Notes: generated by a model not told the origin, from the letters alone. Counted from the first letter of the stretch, positions 10,073-22,986 are shown. The stretch is 64,000 nt of DNA from Actinophytocola xinjiangensis (GCF_001921215.1 NZ_MSIF01000004.1:186001-250000), one strand, 5' to 3'. Numbers and translations: made by a program.

Positions 10073-11110
10073 TCAGTGGTCGCGGCGGGTCACCAGGCGG
10101 GCCAGCGCGGCCAGCTCGGTGGCGGCGATGCCGTGGTCGCCGTGGTCGAGCTGGTCGAGGGCGTGGGCCAGCAACCGGTCGGCCTCGGCCTGGCTCCAGT
10201 CCCGGCCGCCGGCGTCGGCCACCAGTGACGCCGCGCGCGCCACCTCCTCGTCCGACAGCGGACCGGACCGGCCGTAGAGCGCGGCCAGCTCCCGCCCGGG
10301 TGCCGAGTCCGAGGCCATGGCGAACACCACCGGCAGGGACTTCTTGCGGTTGCGCAGGTCCGAGAACACCGGCTTGCCGGTCACCGCCGAGTCGCCCCAG
10401 ATGCCCAGCAGGTCGTCGACGTGCTGGAAGGCCAGCCCGAGGTGTTCGCCGAAGGTGCGCAGCCGGCCGACCGCGGTGTCGCTCGCCCCGCCGAACAGTG
10501 CCCCGAGCGCGCACGAGCACCCGATCAGCGCGGCGGTCTTGTGCGCGGCCATCGTCTGGCACTCGGCCGGCTCGACGGTGTCGCGCTGCTCGAAGTCCAT
10601 GTCCGCGCTCTGCCCGTCGACCAGGTCCTGCACCGCCGCCGAGAGCATTCGCATGCCGCGCCCCGACTCGGCGTGCCCGCTGGCGGCGAGCACGTCCAGC
10701 GCCAGGGTGAGCATCGCGTCGCCGGCCAGGATCGCCGCGCCGACCCCGAACAGCCGCCAGGCGGTCGGCCGGTGCCGGCGGGTCGCGTCGCCGTCCATCA
10801 CGTCGTCGTGCAGCAGCGAGAAGTTGTGCACCAGCTCCACCGCCACCGCCGCCGGCACCGCCTCACGCGGCGAGCCGCCGGTGACCGCCGCGCTCAGCAG
10901 GACCAGTGTCGGCCGAATGGCCTTGCCGGCCGGGGCGGTCACCTCCTCGCCGTGCTCGTCGGACCAGCCGAGGTGGTAGCCGGAAATCCGGCGCATCGAC
11001 TCCGGCAGCGTGTCCACCGCCGCCCGCAGCGCCGGGTCGATCATCGCCCGGCTCCAGGCGAGCGTCTCCTGGGCGTAGGACGCACCGGGGTGCAGCTCCG
11101 GCGCGGCCAT
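10073..11110 (-). CDS. Polyprenyl diphosphate synthase, probable family 2B encapsulin cargo
   Basis: 345 residues from the ATG at 11110, one base after the upstream encapsulin stop. All-alpha trans-prenyltransferase that would build a short linear prenyl diphosphate from IPP and DMAPP. The first aspartate-rich motif is intact ([10 protein letters not shown]) and the second reads [10 protein letters not shown], lacking the third Asp of a classical DDxxD, with [16 protein letters not shown] after it, as is usual in encapsulin-linked prenyltransferases. A Phe five residues before the first motif suggests a C15-C20 product (inference). The region ahead of the catalytic fold is short (about 45 residues, [11 protein letters not shown]...), whereas some family 2 cargos have long disordered loading tails. 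Product and loading are unproved. Confidence 0.88.
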   Translation of the reverse strand: MAAPELHPGASYAQETLAWSRAMIDPALRAAVDTLPESMRRISGYHLGWSDEHGEEVTAPAGKAIRPTLVLLSAAVTGGSPREAVPAAVAVELVHNFSLLHDDVMDGDATRRHRPTAWRLFGVGAAILAGDAMLTLALDVLAASGHAESGRGMRMLSAAVQDLVDGQSADMDFEQRDTVEPAECQTMAAHKTAALIGCSCALGALFGGASDTAVGRLRTFGEHLGLAFQHVDDLLGIWGDSAVTGKPVFSDLRNRKKSLPVVFAMASDSAPGRELAALYGRSGPLSDEEVARAASLVADAGGRDWSQAEADRLLAHALDQLDHGDHGIAATELAALARLVTRRDH

Positions 11111-11111
11111 G

Positions 11112-12509
11112 TCAGCGACCGACCTCGACGTGCTCGAGCACACCGAGCGCGTCGGGAACCAGTACCGCGCACGAGAAGTACGCGCTGACCAGGTAGGAGA
11201 TGATCGCCTTGTCATCGATGCCCATGAACCGCACGTTCATGCCCGGCGACACCTCGTCGTCGATGCCGGTCTCGTGCAGGCCGATGACGCCCTGCTCCTG
11301 CTCTCCCAGGCGCATCACGATGATCGAGCTGAGGTGGTCGTCGGTCACCGGGATCTTGTCGCACGGCAGGATCGGCACGCCGCGCCAGGACTGCACCGTG
11401 GAGCCGGAGACGTCGATGTTGGCCGGGTAGAGCTTGCGCGCGGTGCACTCGCGGCGGAACGCGGCGATCGTGCGCGGGTGGGCCAGGAACAGGTCCGACC
11501 GACGCCGCCGGGACAGCAGCTCGTCGAGGTCGTCGGGGGTCGGCGGGCCGGTGCGGGTGAACACCCGCTGCCTGAGGTCGGCGTTGTGCAGCAGGCCGAA
11601 CTCCCGGTTGTTGACCATCTCGTGTTCCTGGCGTTCGCGCAGGGCCTCGACGGTCAGCCGGATCTGCTGCTCGGTCTGGTTCATCGGGTCGTTGTAGAGA
11701 TCGGCGACCCGCGAGTGGACCTTGAGCAGCGTCTGCACGACCGACAGCTCGTACTCGCGTGGCGTGAGCTCGTAGTCGACGAACGTGCCCGGCAGGTCGA
11801 CCTCGCCCGCGTGCCCGGAGGACAGGTCGATCGACGCCTCGCCGTGCTTGTTGCTCGGCCGGTCCGGCCTGGCCAGCTCGGCGGCGATGTGCTCGCGCAG
11901 GCTGTCGGACTGGCCGTTCATCTGCTGGAAGGCCTGGGCGGCCAGCACCAGCACGGTGACCGGGGTGACCGCCTTGACGGTGAAGTCCCACTCGTCGGCC
12001 GACCCGGCGAGCACCTCGTTGCCGAAGTAGGCGCCCTCGGCGAGCACGTCGAGCACGACCGGGTCGCCGTAGGAGCCGGTGCCCAGTTTCTGGACCTTTC
12101 CGTGCGCCAGCAGGAACAGCCGGTCACGCGCCTGGCCCCGCTCGACGATCACCTCACCCGGCTCGAAGCGCTGCTGGGTGAACCGTTGGGCCAGCGCGTC
12201 GAGGGCCGCGTCGTCGGTGAACTCGCGCAGCAGCGGCAGCTCGCGCAGTTCCGCCGGGACGACCCGGATGTCGTCGCCGACGTTGACGAAGGTGAGCCGG
12301 CCGTCGCCGACGGTGAGCGTGAGGCGGCGGTTGACCCGGTAGGTGGCGCCCTTGGCCTCGACCCACGGCAGCATGCGCAGCAGCCAGCGCGGGGTGATGC
12401 CGCGCATCTGCGGGACGGTCTTGGTGGTGGTGGTGAGGTTGCGTGCGGCCTCGGTGCCGAGGCTGCGGCGGATCGTGGCCTCGATCCGTACGTCGGTCTC
12501 GATGGTCAC
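11112..12509 (-). CDS. Family 2B encapsulin shell protein (downstream copy) with cyclic-nucleotide-binding-like insert
   Basis: 465 residues. The N-terminal arm ([25 protein letters not shown]) and C-terminal half ([24 protein letters not shown] to [25 protein letters not shown]) match the HK97-fold family 2 (SrpI-like) shell. Residues ~95-215 form an inserted cNMP-binding-like beta-roll ([22 protein letters not shown]...). The phosphate-binding cassette reads [17 protein letters not shown]: the canonical FGE(L/I)AL...R-x-A pattern is not kept and the key Arg is absent, so cAMP binding is doubtful. It shares much sequence with the upstream copy and is separated from it by 6 bp, consistent with a two-component shell. 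Confidence 0.9.
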   Translation of the reverse strand: MTIETDVRIEATIRRSLGTEAARNLTTTTKTVPQMRGITPRWLLRMLPWVEAKGATYRVNRRLTLTVGDGRLTFVNVGDDIRVVPAELRELPLLREFTDDAALDALAQRFTQQRFEPGEVIVERGQARDRLFLLAHGKVQKLGTGSYGDPVVLDVLAEGAYFGNEVLAGSADEWDFTVKAVTPVTVLVLAAQAFQQMNGQSDSLREHIAAELARPDRPSNKHGEASIDLSSGHAGEVDLPGTFVDYELTPREYELSVVQTLLKVHSRVADLYNDPMNQTEQQIRLTVEALRERQEHEMVNNREFGLLHNADLRQRVFTRTGPPTPDDLDELLSRRRRSDLFLAHPRTIAAFRRECTARKLYPANIDVSGSTVQSWRGVPILPCDKIPVTDDHLSSIIVMRLGEQEQGVIGLHETGIDDEVSPGMNVRFMGIDDKAIISYLVSAYFSCAVLVPDALGVLEHVEVGR

Positions 12510-12515
12510 GGCTGG

Positions 12516-13934
12516 TCAGTCCTCCCGGCCCAGCTCGACGTTCTCCAGGACGCCGAGCGCGTCGGGCACCAGAATCGCGGCCGAGTAGTACGCGCTGACC
12601 AGGTAGGACACGATGGCCTTCGGGCTGATTCCCATGAACCGCACGGAAAGCCCCGGCTGGTACTCGTCGGGCAGGCCGGTCTGGTGCAGGCCGACGACAC
12701 CCTGCTGCTGCTCGCCGACGCGCATCAGCATGACCGAGCTGGTGCGGGTGGGGGACACGGCGATCTTGTTGCACGGGAAGAGGGGCACGCCCCGCCAGGC
12801 CGGCACGCGGTGGCCGCCGACGTCGACGGACTCGGGGTAGACGCCGCGCTTGCTGCACTCGCGGCCGAACGCGGCGATGGTGCGCGGGTGGGCCAGGAAG
12901 TGTGACGGTTGCTTCCAGACGACGGAGAGCAGGTCGTCCATGTCGTCGGGGGTGGGCGGGCCGGAGCGGGTCTGGATGCGGTGGCCGAGGTCGGCGTTGG
13001 CCAGCAGGCCGAACTCCGGGTTGTTGACCATCTCGTGTTCCTGGCGCTCGCGCAGCGCCTCGATGGTCAGTCGCAGCTGCTGTTCGACCTGGTCCATCGG
13101 CTCGTTGTAGAGGTCGGCGACGCGGCTGTGCACGCGCAGGACCGTCTGGGCGACCGACAGCTCGTACTCGCGCGGGGCGAGTTCGTAGTCGACGAAGGTG
13201 GCCGGCAGGTCGGGCTCGCCGCTGTGGCCGGAGGCGAGCTCGATGTCGGCCTCGCCGTGCGGGTTGCGGGGGGCGAGCTGGCCGGTCCGGAAGCGCTCCA
13301 GCTGGGTGCGCAGCGTCTCGGACTGGTCGAGGAGCTCGTCGAACGCGTTCTGGGGGAGCATCAGGACGGTGCACGGCGTGATGGCCTTGACCGTGTACTC
13401 CCACATGCTCTGCGGGTCGGCGAGGGTTTCCGCGCCGAAATGGTCGCCGTCGGCCAGCGTGCCCAGACTGGTGTCGTTACCGTAATGCCCGGCACCAATT
13501 TTGTTCACTTTTCCATGGGCGATCAGGAATGCCTGATTGGATTCATGTCCGAACTCGACGATGACGTCCCCGGCGGCGTATTCGCGTTGTTCGAAACGGT
13601 CGGCCAGAGTGGTCAGGACATCGAGGTCGTCGTAGCCGCGCAGGATGGGCAGCTCGCCCAGTTCGGCGGGAATTACCGCGACGTCGCTGCCGGTGTTGAC
13701 GAAGGTCACGCGGCCGTCGCCGACGGCATAGGTGAGGCGGCGGTTGACCCGGTAGGTGCCGCCGGAGACTTCGATCCAGGGGAGCATGCGGAGCAACCAG
13801 CGGGACGTGATGCCCTGCATCTGCGGAACGGACTTCTTCGTCGTCGCGAGATTCCGCGCGGCGGTCGTCGCCAGGCTCTGCTGGCTGTTCCCGTTCTGGT
13901 CGACGTCGGGCGCCACTGGTTCGGTCACCGTCAC
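12516..13934 (-). CDS. Family 2B encapsulin shell protein (upstream copy) with cyclic-nucleotide-binding-like insert
   Basis: 472 residues from the GTG at 13934 (a GTG at 13928 is also possible; a 29-residue upstream extension has no family support). Same order as its neighbour: short variable tail ([15 protein letters not shown]), N-arm [25 protein letters not shown], cNMP-like insert around residues 100-220, then the shell core ending [25 protein letters not shown]. The cassette reads [18 protein letters not shown], again without the consensus Arg. First gene of the operon. Some homologues have been annotated as EshA-like or Crp-like regulators, but no DNA-binding domain is present. Confidence 0.9.
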   Translation of the reverse strand: MTVTEPVAPDVDQNGNSQQSLATTAARNLATTKKSVPQMQGITSRWLLRMLPWIEVSGGTYRVNRRLTYAVGDGRVTFVNTGSDVAVIPAELGELPILRGYDDLDVLTTLADRFEQREYAAGDVIVEFGHESNQAFLIAHGKVNKIGAGHYGNDTSLGTLADGDHFGAETLADPQSMWEYTVKAITPCTVLMLPQNAFDELLDQSETLRTQLERFRTGQLAPRNPHGEADIELASGHSGEPDLPATFVDYELAPREYELSVAQTVLRVHSRVADLYNEPMDQVEQQLRLTIEALRERQEHEMVNNPEFGLLANADLGHRIQTRSGPPTPDDMDDLLSVVWKQPSHFLAHPRTIAAFGRECSKRGVYPESVDVGGHRVPAWRGVPLFPCNKIAVSPTRTSSVMLMRVGEQQQGVVGLHQTGLPDEYQPGLSVRFMGISPKAIVSYLVSAYYSAAILVPDALGVLENVELGRED

Positions 13935-14322
13935 AACGCACACCACCAATCGTTGCTTTGTTTTGCCTAAGGGTGGGAAATAAATGGGGAAGGTTTTCGA
14001 GCAGGGCAAAACTAACACCATTGATCATGGCCCGAAAAGTCGCCCAACAGGGTGAGTACCCGCCGGAGTGGGGCATCGGGAGAAACCAGGGAAATAATCA
14101 CTGGGTGCAGTGAGAGGGGGGCGGCAATGGCTCGCGTAGCGCAAGTCCACTGCTCCACTCGGGGAGACTTCCTCGGCACTCGAGTGGTTTTCGCCGGGAC
14201 GGGCGAGGTCGCTGACCGTGCGCTGTTCGCCGTCGCCTGGGCCGTTCGGGTAAGCGATCTACGGTGCGTCCGGCTCGGGAAACGCTGACGGTGTACCGGT
14301 TCGCGTCCGGAGGGGGACGGGC
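13935..14322. promoter_or_regulatory. AT-richer leader and promoter region of the encapsulin-isoprenoid operon
   Basis: About 390 bp without a convincing gene. The ~110 bp next to the encapsulin start are clearly AT-richer than the surroundings (TTTGTTTTGCC-like and AAATAAATG patches near 13955-13990), as expected for a promoter reading leftward. I could not assign -35/-10 boxes with confidence. A possible 53-codon plus-strand frame at 14127 has no recognisable features. Confidence 0.4.
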
Positions 14323-14358
14323 CGGCGTGCCGGGGACCGTGGGTCACCCGGCACGCCG
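14323..14358 (-). terminator. GC-rich hairpin, probable terminator of the small gene at 14382-14693
   Basis: Perfect 12-bp stem: CGGCGTGCCGGG (14323-14334) pairs with CCCGGCACGCCG (14347-14358) around a 12-nt loop. It lies 24 bp past the stop of the minus-strand gene and would insulate the encapsulin promoter from it. Confidence 0.6.
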
Positions 14359-14381
14359 ACGTGCGGGAATCGGTGGGGGAA

Positions 14382-14693
14382 TCAGGGGAGAGGACTGGCG
14401 AACACGCGCTCGCCCTTGGGGTCGCCGCGTTCGGGTTGGGCGAGCGCGCGTTGGGCCAGGTCGACGAACCGCTGGAGGGCGTGCCGCTCGAACACCAACT
14501 CCACGCCGACCTGCCAGGTGCCGACGGTGAACTCGAAGTCGCGGTGGGGGTTGATCCGGCATTCCATGGTGGCGTCGGCCGGGACGCCGACCCACGACGA
14601 GAGCTGGACCGAGTGGTCGACCGCGGGCGGTTCGATCACGGTGTAGTCCTCCCCGGTCGAGGGTCGTGAGGGGCTGGCCGGTAGTGCACTCAT
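14382..14693 (-). CDS. Small hypothetical protein divergent from XRE/DUF5753 regulator
   Basis: 103 residues from the ATG at 14693. I do not recognise the family. It has a polar N-terminus (SALPASPSRPSTGEDYTV), a beta-rich centre (VQLSSWVGVPADATMECRINPHRDFEFTVG) and a C-terminal amphipathic helix (ERHALQRFVDLAQRALA). No signal peptide or membrane helix. Divergence from an XRE/DUF5753 gene across an 89-bp promoter with an inverted repeat is the arrangement seen for small partners of Scr1-type regulators, but it is not a DUF397 protein by sequence. Confidence 0.65.
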   Translation of the reverse strand: MSALPASPSRPSTGEDYTVIEPPAVDHSVQLSSWVGVPADATMECRINPHRDFEFTVGTWQVGVELVFERHALQRFVDLAQRALAQPERGDPKGERVFASPLP

Positions 14694-14694
14694 T

Positions 14695-14708
14695 TGTAGG
14701 ACTCTACA
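14695..14708. promoter_or_regulatory. Inverted repeat TGTAG-GACT-CTACA, candidate XRE operator
   Basis: Perfect 5-bp arms with a 4-bp spacer right at the start of the divergent small gene. A second, wider pair CACTCATT (14687-14694) / AATGAGTG (14739-14746) brackets the region. Both lie between the XRE gene and its neighbour, so autoregulation is likely; no experimental operator is known to me for this pair. Confidence 0.5.
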
Positions 14709-14782
14709 TTCGAGCCCTCTCAGGTCGGAAGTCCTTCGAATGAGTGATGACAGATCGAGCACACTACGGAAAGGTCGACGGC

Positions 14783-15616
14783 ATGACTCGGACCGCGTTG
14801 AAACATCAGGTCGCCTCGGGACTGCGCACGCTGCGCGAGCGGGCGGGGATCAGCCGGGAGGACGCGGCGTCGGTGATCCGGGCCAGCGTGCCCACCATCG
14901 GTCACATCGAGACCGCCCGGTCGCTGCCCAGCGGGTTGCAGTTGGAGAAGCTGCTGGCCCACTACGGCTGCCCCGAGCGCATCCCCGCCTTCCTCGACCT
15001 GCGCGAACGCGCCCGCGCCGGCCATGACTGGTGGTCCGTGCACCCCGCCGACGCCATCCCGGCCTACCGCACCCTGTTCCTCGGCGGCGAGACCGTCGCC
15101 GAGCGCATCGAGGTCTGGGACCCCCAGCACGTCCCCGAGCTCGCCAGCACCCCCGACTACGCCGCCGCCCTGCTGCGCGCCACCGACACCCCGCCCGAGG
15201 ACCTCGACCAGCGGCTCGCGCTGCTCGCCGACCGGCAGCGGGCCGTGCTCGACGACAACGCCCCCGCCGTGACACTGGTCATCGGTGAGGTGGCGCTGCG
15301 TTGGCCGGTCGGCGAGCCCGCCGTGGTCCGCGCCCAGGTCGACCATCTGGTCGCGTTGACGCGGCGGCCCACCGTCGAGGTCCGGATCCTGCCCGTCGAG
15401 GCGCCCCGCCACCCCGGGCCGTTCACCCTGCTGACCTTCCCCGGCCTCGGCCTCGGCGACGAACCCACCGCCGTCTACGAGGAGACCATGGTCAGCGGCT
15501 ACCACTACGACTCGCCCGTGGACGTCGCCCGTTACCGGGCCGCGTTCGCCGGGTTGGTCGCCGAGTCGATCGGGCCCGATGGTCTGCCGGTCATGCTGCG
15601 CCGCCTCGGGTTCTGA
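14783..15616 (+). CDS. XRE-family regulator with DUF5753 (Scr1-type)
   Basis: 277 residues from the ATG at 14783, which has GGAAAGG upstream (an ATG 39 bp earlier lies inside the operator zone). An N-terminal helix-turn-helix (LRTLRERAGISREDAASVIRASVPTIGHIET) is followed by DUF5753 (WDPQHVPELASTPDYAAALL ... PTVEVRILPVEAPRHPG ... FTLLTFPGLG ... VYEETMVSGYHYDS). Proteins of this build are abundant in mycelial actinobacteria, usually beside a small partner gene. Cytoplasmic DNA-binding protein; target beyond its own promoter unknown. Confidence 0.88.
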   Translation: MTRTALKHQVASGLRTLRERAGISREDAASVIRASVPTIGHIETARSLPSGLQLEKLLAHYGCPERIPAFLDLRERARAGHDWWSVHPADAIPAYRTLFLGGETVAERIEVWDPQHVPELASTPDYAAALLRATDTPPEDLDQRLALLADRQRAVLDDNAPAVTLVIGEVALRWPVGEPAVVRAQVDHLVALTRRPTVEVRILPVEAPRHPGPFTLLTFPGLGLGDEPTAVYEETMVSGYHYDSPVDVARYRAAFAGLVAESIGPDGLPVMLRRLGF

Positions 15617-15621
15617 GGGGC

Positions 15622-16611
15622 TCAGCCGCCGGCGGTGTCCAGGGTCTTGAGGTGGACGTCGGTGAGGTCGAGGTCCAGCGCGGCGAAGGACTCCCGCGCC
15701 TGGTCGTGGGTCCTCGGCCCGATCAGCGTCACCGACTCCGGTGAGGTCTGGCGCAGCAGCCACGCCAGCACGACCTGGTTGGGCGTCACGCCCAGATCCC
15801 GCGCCACCCGCTCGGCCGCCGCCAGCCGGGCCTCGTTCGCCGGGCCCCGGTAGGCGGCCATCTGCGCGGGGGTCCGCTTGGCCGGGTAGCTGTAGGACCC
15901 CTTGAGCAGCGGGGAGTACGACACCAGTGTCAGCTCCGGGTTGTGCCGCAGGTGGTCCAGCTGTTCCTCGCCGACGACCACCCCGCGCGTGCCGGTCGGC
16001 CCGGTGGGCCGCAGGTAGCTGTGCTGCTGCTGCACGGCGACCGGCGCGGGCCAGCCGTGGCGCTCGCACAGCGCCCGGATCCGCTCCAGCCGCCAGGTCC
16101 GCACGTTCGACCAGCCGAGGTGGCGGACCTTGCCGGCCGCGACCAGCCCGGCCAGCGCGTCGAGGGTTTCCTCCAGCGGTGTGGTCAGGTCGTCGACGTG
16201 CACGTAGTACAGGTCGACGTGGTCGGTGCCCAGCCGGTGTAGGCTCTCCTCCAGCTCGCGGCGCAGGGTGGCGACGCGCGCGCCGGAGTACTCCGCCCGG
16301 TCGGCCTCGGGGCGCCAGCGTTCGGGGTCGGCGACCCACGCGCCGCCCTTGGTCGCCAGGAAAACGCTGTCCCGGCGACGTCCGGTGGCCAGCCAGCGGC
16401 CGAGCAGCCGCTCGCTCTCGCCACCGATGTCCCCGGGCGCGTTCCACCAGGCATAGCAGTTCGCGGTGTCCACAAAGGACCCGCCGAGGTCGAGGTACTC
16501 GTCGAGGATCCGGTGGGAGGTCTCCTCGTCGGTGGCCGTTCCCATCAGCATGGCGCCGAGGGCGAGCTGGCTGACCCGCTCGCCGGTGCGCCCCAGTTCG
16601 ATTGTCCGCAC
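15622..16611 (-). CDS. Aldo/keto reductase
   Basis: 329 residues from a GTG (VRTIELGRTGERVSQLALG). NADPH-dependent TIM-barrel oxidoreductase. The catalytic tetrad is in place: Asp and Tyr in FVDTANCYAW, Lys in FLATKGG, His in LYYVHVDD; the C-terminal cofactor-binding stretch IGPRTHDQARES is present. Divergent from the LysR gene (84 bp apart), so LysR may control it as well as the downstream sugar operon. Convergent with the XRE gene, 5 bp between stops. Substrate unknown. Confidence 0.88.
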   Translation of the reverse strand: MRTIELGRTGERVSQLALGAMLMGTATDEETSHRILDEYLDLGGSFVDTANCYAWWNAPGDIGGESERLLGRWLATGRRRDSVFLATKGGAWVADPERWRPEADRAEYSGARVATLRRELEESLHRLGTDHVDLYYVHVDDLTTPLEETLDALAGLVAAGKVRHLGWSNVRTWRLERIRALCERHGWPAPVAVQQQHSYLRPTGPTGTRGVVVGEEQLDHLRHNPELTLVSYSPLLKGSYSYPAKRTPAQMAAYRGPANEARLAAAERVARDLGVTPNQVVLAWLLRQTSPESVTLIGPRTHDQARESFAALDLDLTDVHLKTLDTAGG

Positions 16612-16695
16612 GGCGCCGACGGTAGGCAGCGCCCATCGATACGTCCAATGCCGGATCTCGACACCATCCATGCCGATGACGCATCATCACCGGTC

Positions 16696-17579
16696 GTGGA
16701 GTTACGACACGTCCGCGCGTTCCTGGAGATCGCCGCCGAACTGCACGTCGGCCGGGCCGCCGAACGCCTCGCCGTCACCCAGCCGACGCTCTCGCGCCAA
16801 CTCGCCGCCCTCGAACGCGACCTCGGCGTGCCGCTGTTCGACCGGTCCCACCGCCGCCTGACGCTCACCCCCGCCGGCGCGGAGTTCCTCGCCGGCGCCA
16901 CCGACCTGGTGCGCCGCGCCGACACGCTCGTCGACGGCACCCGCCGCGCCCACCGGGGCGAACTGGGCCTGCTGCGGGTCGGGTTCGTCCAGTCGGCGAC
17001 CTTCCTGGCACTGCCCCGGCTGCTCACCGCGTTCCGCCGGGCCTGCCCGGACGTCGAGGTCCAGGCCACCGCGATGACCACGCTCGCGCAGAAACGCGCC
17101 CTGCGCGAGGGCACCCTGGACGCCGGCCTGCTGCGCCCCACCTTCGACGAACCCGGCCTGGCCACCCGCACGGTCTCGGTCGACCCGCTGGTCGCCGCGC
17201 TGCCCGCCGACCACCCGCTCGCCGGCCGCGACCGGCTGGCGCTGGCCGACCTGTCCGGCGAGGACTTCGTCTTCTACACCCGCGACTCCGGGCCGTCGGT
17301 CCACGACCGCATCGTCGGCCACTGCCTGGCCGCCGGCTTCACCCCGGCGATCGTGCAGGGCGCCCTGGACGTGCAGACGATCGTCGCGCTGGTCGCCGCC
17401 GGGCTCGGGGTGTCGCTGCTGATCTCGCCGACCCCGCCCAGCGACGGGCGGGCCGTGGTGTTCCGGCCGCTGACCGACGACCTGCCGCCGTGGGAGATGG
17501 CGCTGGCGTGGTCGCCGGACAACCGCGCGCCGGTATTGCGCAGGCTGCTGGGCACCGTCGGGAACTATGCTGGCGACCG

Positions 17580-17583
<4 letters not shown>
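16696..17583 (+). CDS. LysR-family transcriptional regulator
   Basis: 295 residues from the GTG at 16696, giving the usual VELRHVRAFLEIAAELHVGRAAERL start; an in-frame ATG at 16648 would add 16 unsupported residues. N-terminal winged helix (LAVTQPTLSRQLAALERDLGVPLFDR), then the periplasmic-binding-protein-like sensor domain. Its stop overlaps the following epimerase start as ATGA, so it is co-transcribed with the epimerase and beta-galactosidase. Probably an activator of this operon and/or the divergent aldo/keto reductase. Confidence 0.88.
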
Positions 17584-21196
<3,613 letters not shown>

Positions 21197-21232
21197 GGTT
21201 GCCGGCGGGACACCCGCTCGAGAGGAGCGATC

Positions 21233-21643
21233 ATGACTTCCCGCCTCAACCCCTATCTCAACTTCACCGGCGACGCGCGCTCGGCGATGGAGTTCTACCA
21301 GAGCGTGTTCGGCGGCGAGCTGACCGTCAACACCTTCGGCCAGTTCGGCGACCAGAACGCCGCCATCGCCGACCAGGTCATGCACGCCTCGCTGGTCACC
21401 GACAACGGGTTCACGCTGATGGCCTCGGACACGCCACCGGGCATGACCCACGAGCCGGGCAACACGATCACGGTCAGCGTCAGCGGCGACGACGCCGACA
21501 CGCTGCGCGGCTACTGGAACAAGCTCGCCGACGGTGCCACCGTGAACGTCGCCCTGGACAAGCAGATGTGGGGTGACGAGTTCGGCCAGCTGGTGGACCG
21601 CTACGGCGTCCCCTGGATGGTCGACATCACCCAACCGGCCTGA
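21233..21643 (+). CDS. VOC/glyoxalase-superfamily protein (PhnB-like)
   Basis: 136 residues from an ATG with GAGAGGAG upstream. The LNPYLNFTGDARSAMEFYQSVFGGEL start and the C-terminal DEFGQLVDRYGVPWMVDI are typical of the PhnB / 3-demethylubiquinone methyltransferase-like branch of the VOC superfamily. Usually a small cytosolic dimer of unknown substrate. It stands alone 36 bp after beta-galactosidase and is followed by a strong terminator. Confidence 0.85.
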   Translation: MTSRLNPYLNFTGDARSAMEFYQSVFGGELTVNTFGQFGDQNAAIADQVMHASLVTDNGFTLMASDTPPGMTHEPGNTITVSVSGDDADTLRGYWNKLADGATVNVALDKQMWGDEFGQLVDRYGVPWMVDITQPA

Positions 21644-21649
21644 GAAAGA

Positions 21650-21685
21650 GAGGGCGGCCCGGGTCCAGACTCCCGGGCCGCCCTC
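21650..21685. terminator. Strong bidirectional terminator hairpin
   Basis: Perfect 14-bp stem GAGGGCGGCCCGGG (21650-21663) and CCCGGGCCGCCCTC (21672-21685) with an 8-nt loop, between the convergent VOC and GH16 genes. Confidence 0.85.
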
Positions 21686-21723
21686 GGCAGCGGATCGCCG
21701 GCGCAGTGGCGATCCGGATGTTC

Positions 21724-22986
21724 CTACCCGACCGTCCACTTCTGGTTGGCCGTGCCGGCGCACTCCCAGATCTGGAGCCGGGCGCCGTTGGCGGAGCTGT
21801 TGTCGGTGACGTCGAGACACTTGTTGGCCGCGAGGTTGACGATGTCCCGCGCGCCGCTGACCGTCCAGCGTTGGGCGCCGCTGCCGTTGCAGTCCCACAG
21901 CTGGATCTTGGCGCCGTTGGCGGTGGACCCCGAGGTGACGTCCAGGCACTTGCCCAGCGCCCGGATCGAGCCGTCGCCGTTGACCGTCCAGCGCTGCGCG
22001 GCGGTGCCGTTGCAGTCGTAGAGCTGTACCGGGGTGCCGTTGGCGCTGCTGGCCCCGGCGACGTCGACGCACTTGCCGCCCAGGCCGCGGATCGCCGAGC
22101 CGTCGCCACCGCCGCCGCTGGTGTCGTTGGTGACCCGCACGTAGTCGACGGTCAGGGTGTTCGGGAACGGGGTGTTGCCGTCCGGGTCGCCGGGCCAGTA
22201 GCCGCCGACGGCCAGGTTGAGGATCATGAAGAACGGCTTGTCGAAGACCCACTGGCGGCCGCCGAGGTCGGCCGGGGTCCGTGTCTGGTAGACGTTTCCG
22301 TCCACCGACCAGACGATGCGGTTGGGTGACCACTCGACCTTGAAGGTGTGGAAGCCGTCGGCGAACGGGCTGCCGATGGAGTAGCCGGCGCCGATGCCGC
22401 CCGAGCCGGAGTAGCCGGGGCCGTGCAGGGTGCCGTGCACGGTGTTCGGCTCGAACCCGACGTTCTCCATGATGTCGATCTCGCCGCTCTGCGGCCAGCC
22501 GACGTTGCCGATGTCGTTGCCCAGCATCCAGAACGCGGGCCACATGCCCTGGCCCCGGGACATCTTCAGGCGGGTCTCGAAGGTGCCGTAGGTTTGGGTG
22601 AACCGGCCGGCGGTGTTGAGCCGGGCGGAGGTGTACTGGCAGGTTCCGTACCAGCACTGGTAGTTGTTCGGGTTCTCCCGCCGGGCGGTGATGACCAGGT
22701 TGCCCTGGCCGTCGTGCGCGGCGTTGCGGGTGGAGTTGGTGTAGTACTGCCGTTCGTGGTTGTTGACGTTGTCGCCGGTCTCCAACTGCCATTTGGAGCC
22801 GTCGACGGGGGCGCCGGCGGCCGCGTTGAACTCGTCGGCGAACGTCACGGCGGTCGTGCCGGGATCGGGCTGGGGGACGGGGGCGCCCTGGGCCTGGGTG
22901 CCGGTGGTCAGCGTGCTGACCAGAACGGCCGAGGCGAGGGCGCCGATGATGGCGGGAAGTCGTCGAATGCAGGGGCGTGAGGACAT
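21724..22986 (-). CDS. Secreted GH16 beta-1,3-glucanase with C-terminal ricin-B (CBM13) domain
   Basis: 420 residues from the ATG at 22986, preceded by GGTGGTGA; the upstream ATG at 23040 lies on the dre palindrome and is rejected. Signal peptide with RRLPAIIGALASAVLVSTLTTGTQA. GH16 catalytic domain at residues ~50-280, with active-site motif GEIDIMENVG (ExDxxE). A Gly linker then leads to a ricin-type lectin domain with three repeats, each with a CLDV-type start and a QRWTV-type end. Likely degrades laminarin or fungal cell-wall beta-glucan outside the cell. Two palindromes upstream point to tight repression. Confidence 0.92.
   Translation of the reverse strand: MSSRPCIRRLPAIIGALASAVLVSTLTTGTQAQGAPVPQPDPGTTAVTFADEFNAAAGAPVDGSKWQLETGDNVNNHERQYYTNSTRNAAHDGQGNLVITARRENPNNYQCWYGTCQYTSARLNTAGRFTQTYGTFETRLKMSRGQGMWPAFWMLGNDIGNVGWPQSGEIDIMENVGFEPNTVHGTLHGPGYSGSGGIGAGYSIGSPFADGFHTFKVEWSPNRIVWSVDGNVYQTRTPADLGGRQWVFDKPFFMILNLAVGGYWPGDPDGNTPFPNTLTVDYVRVTNDTSGGGGDGSAIRGLGGKCVDVAGASSANGTPVQLYDCNGTAAQRWTVNGDGSIRALGKCLDVTSGSTANGAKIQLWDCNGSGAQRWTVSGARDIVNLAANKCLDVTDNSSANGARLQIWECAGTANQKWTVG

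Noticed and set aside
11112-13934. Pair of Crp-like transcription factors
   Set aside because: The cNMP-like domain is inserted in a shell protein and there is no C-terminal helix-turn-helix.
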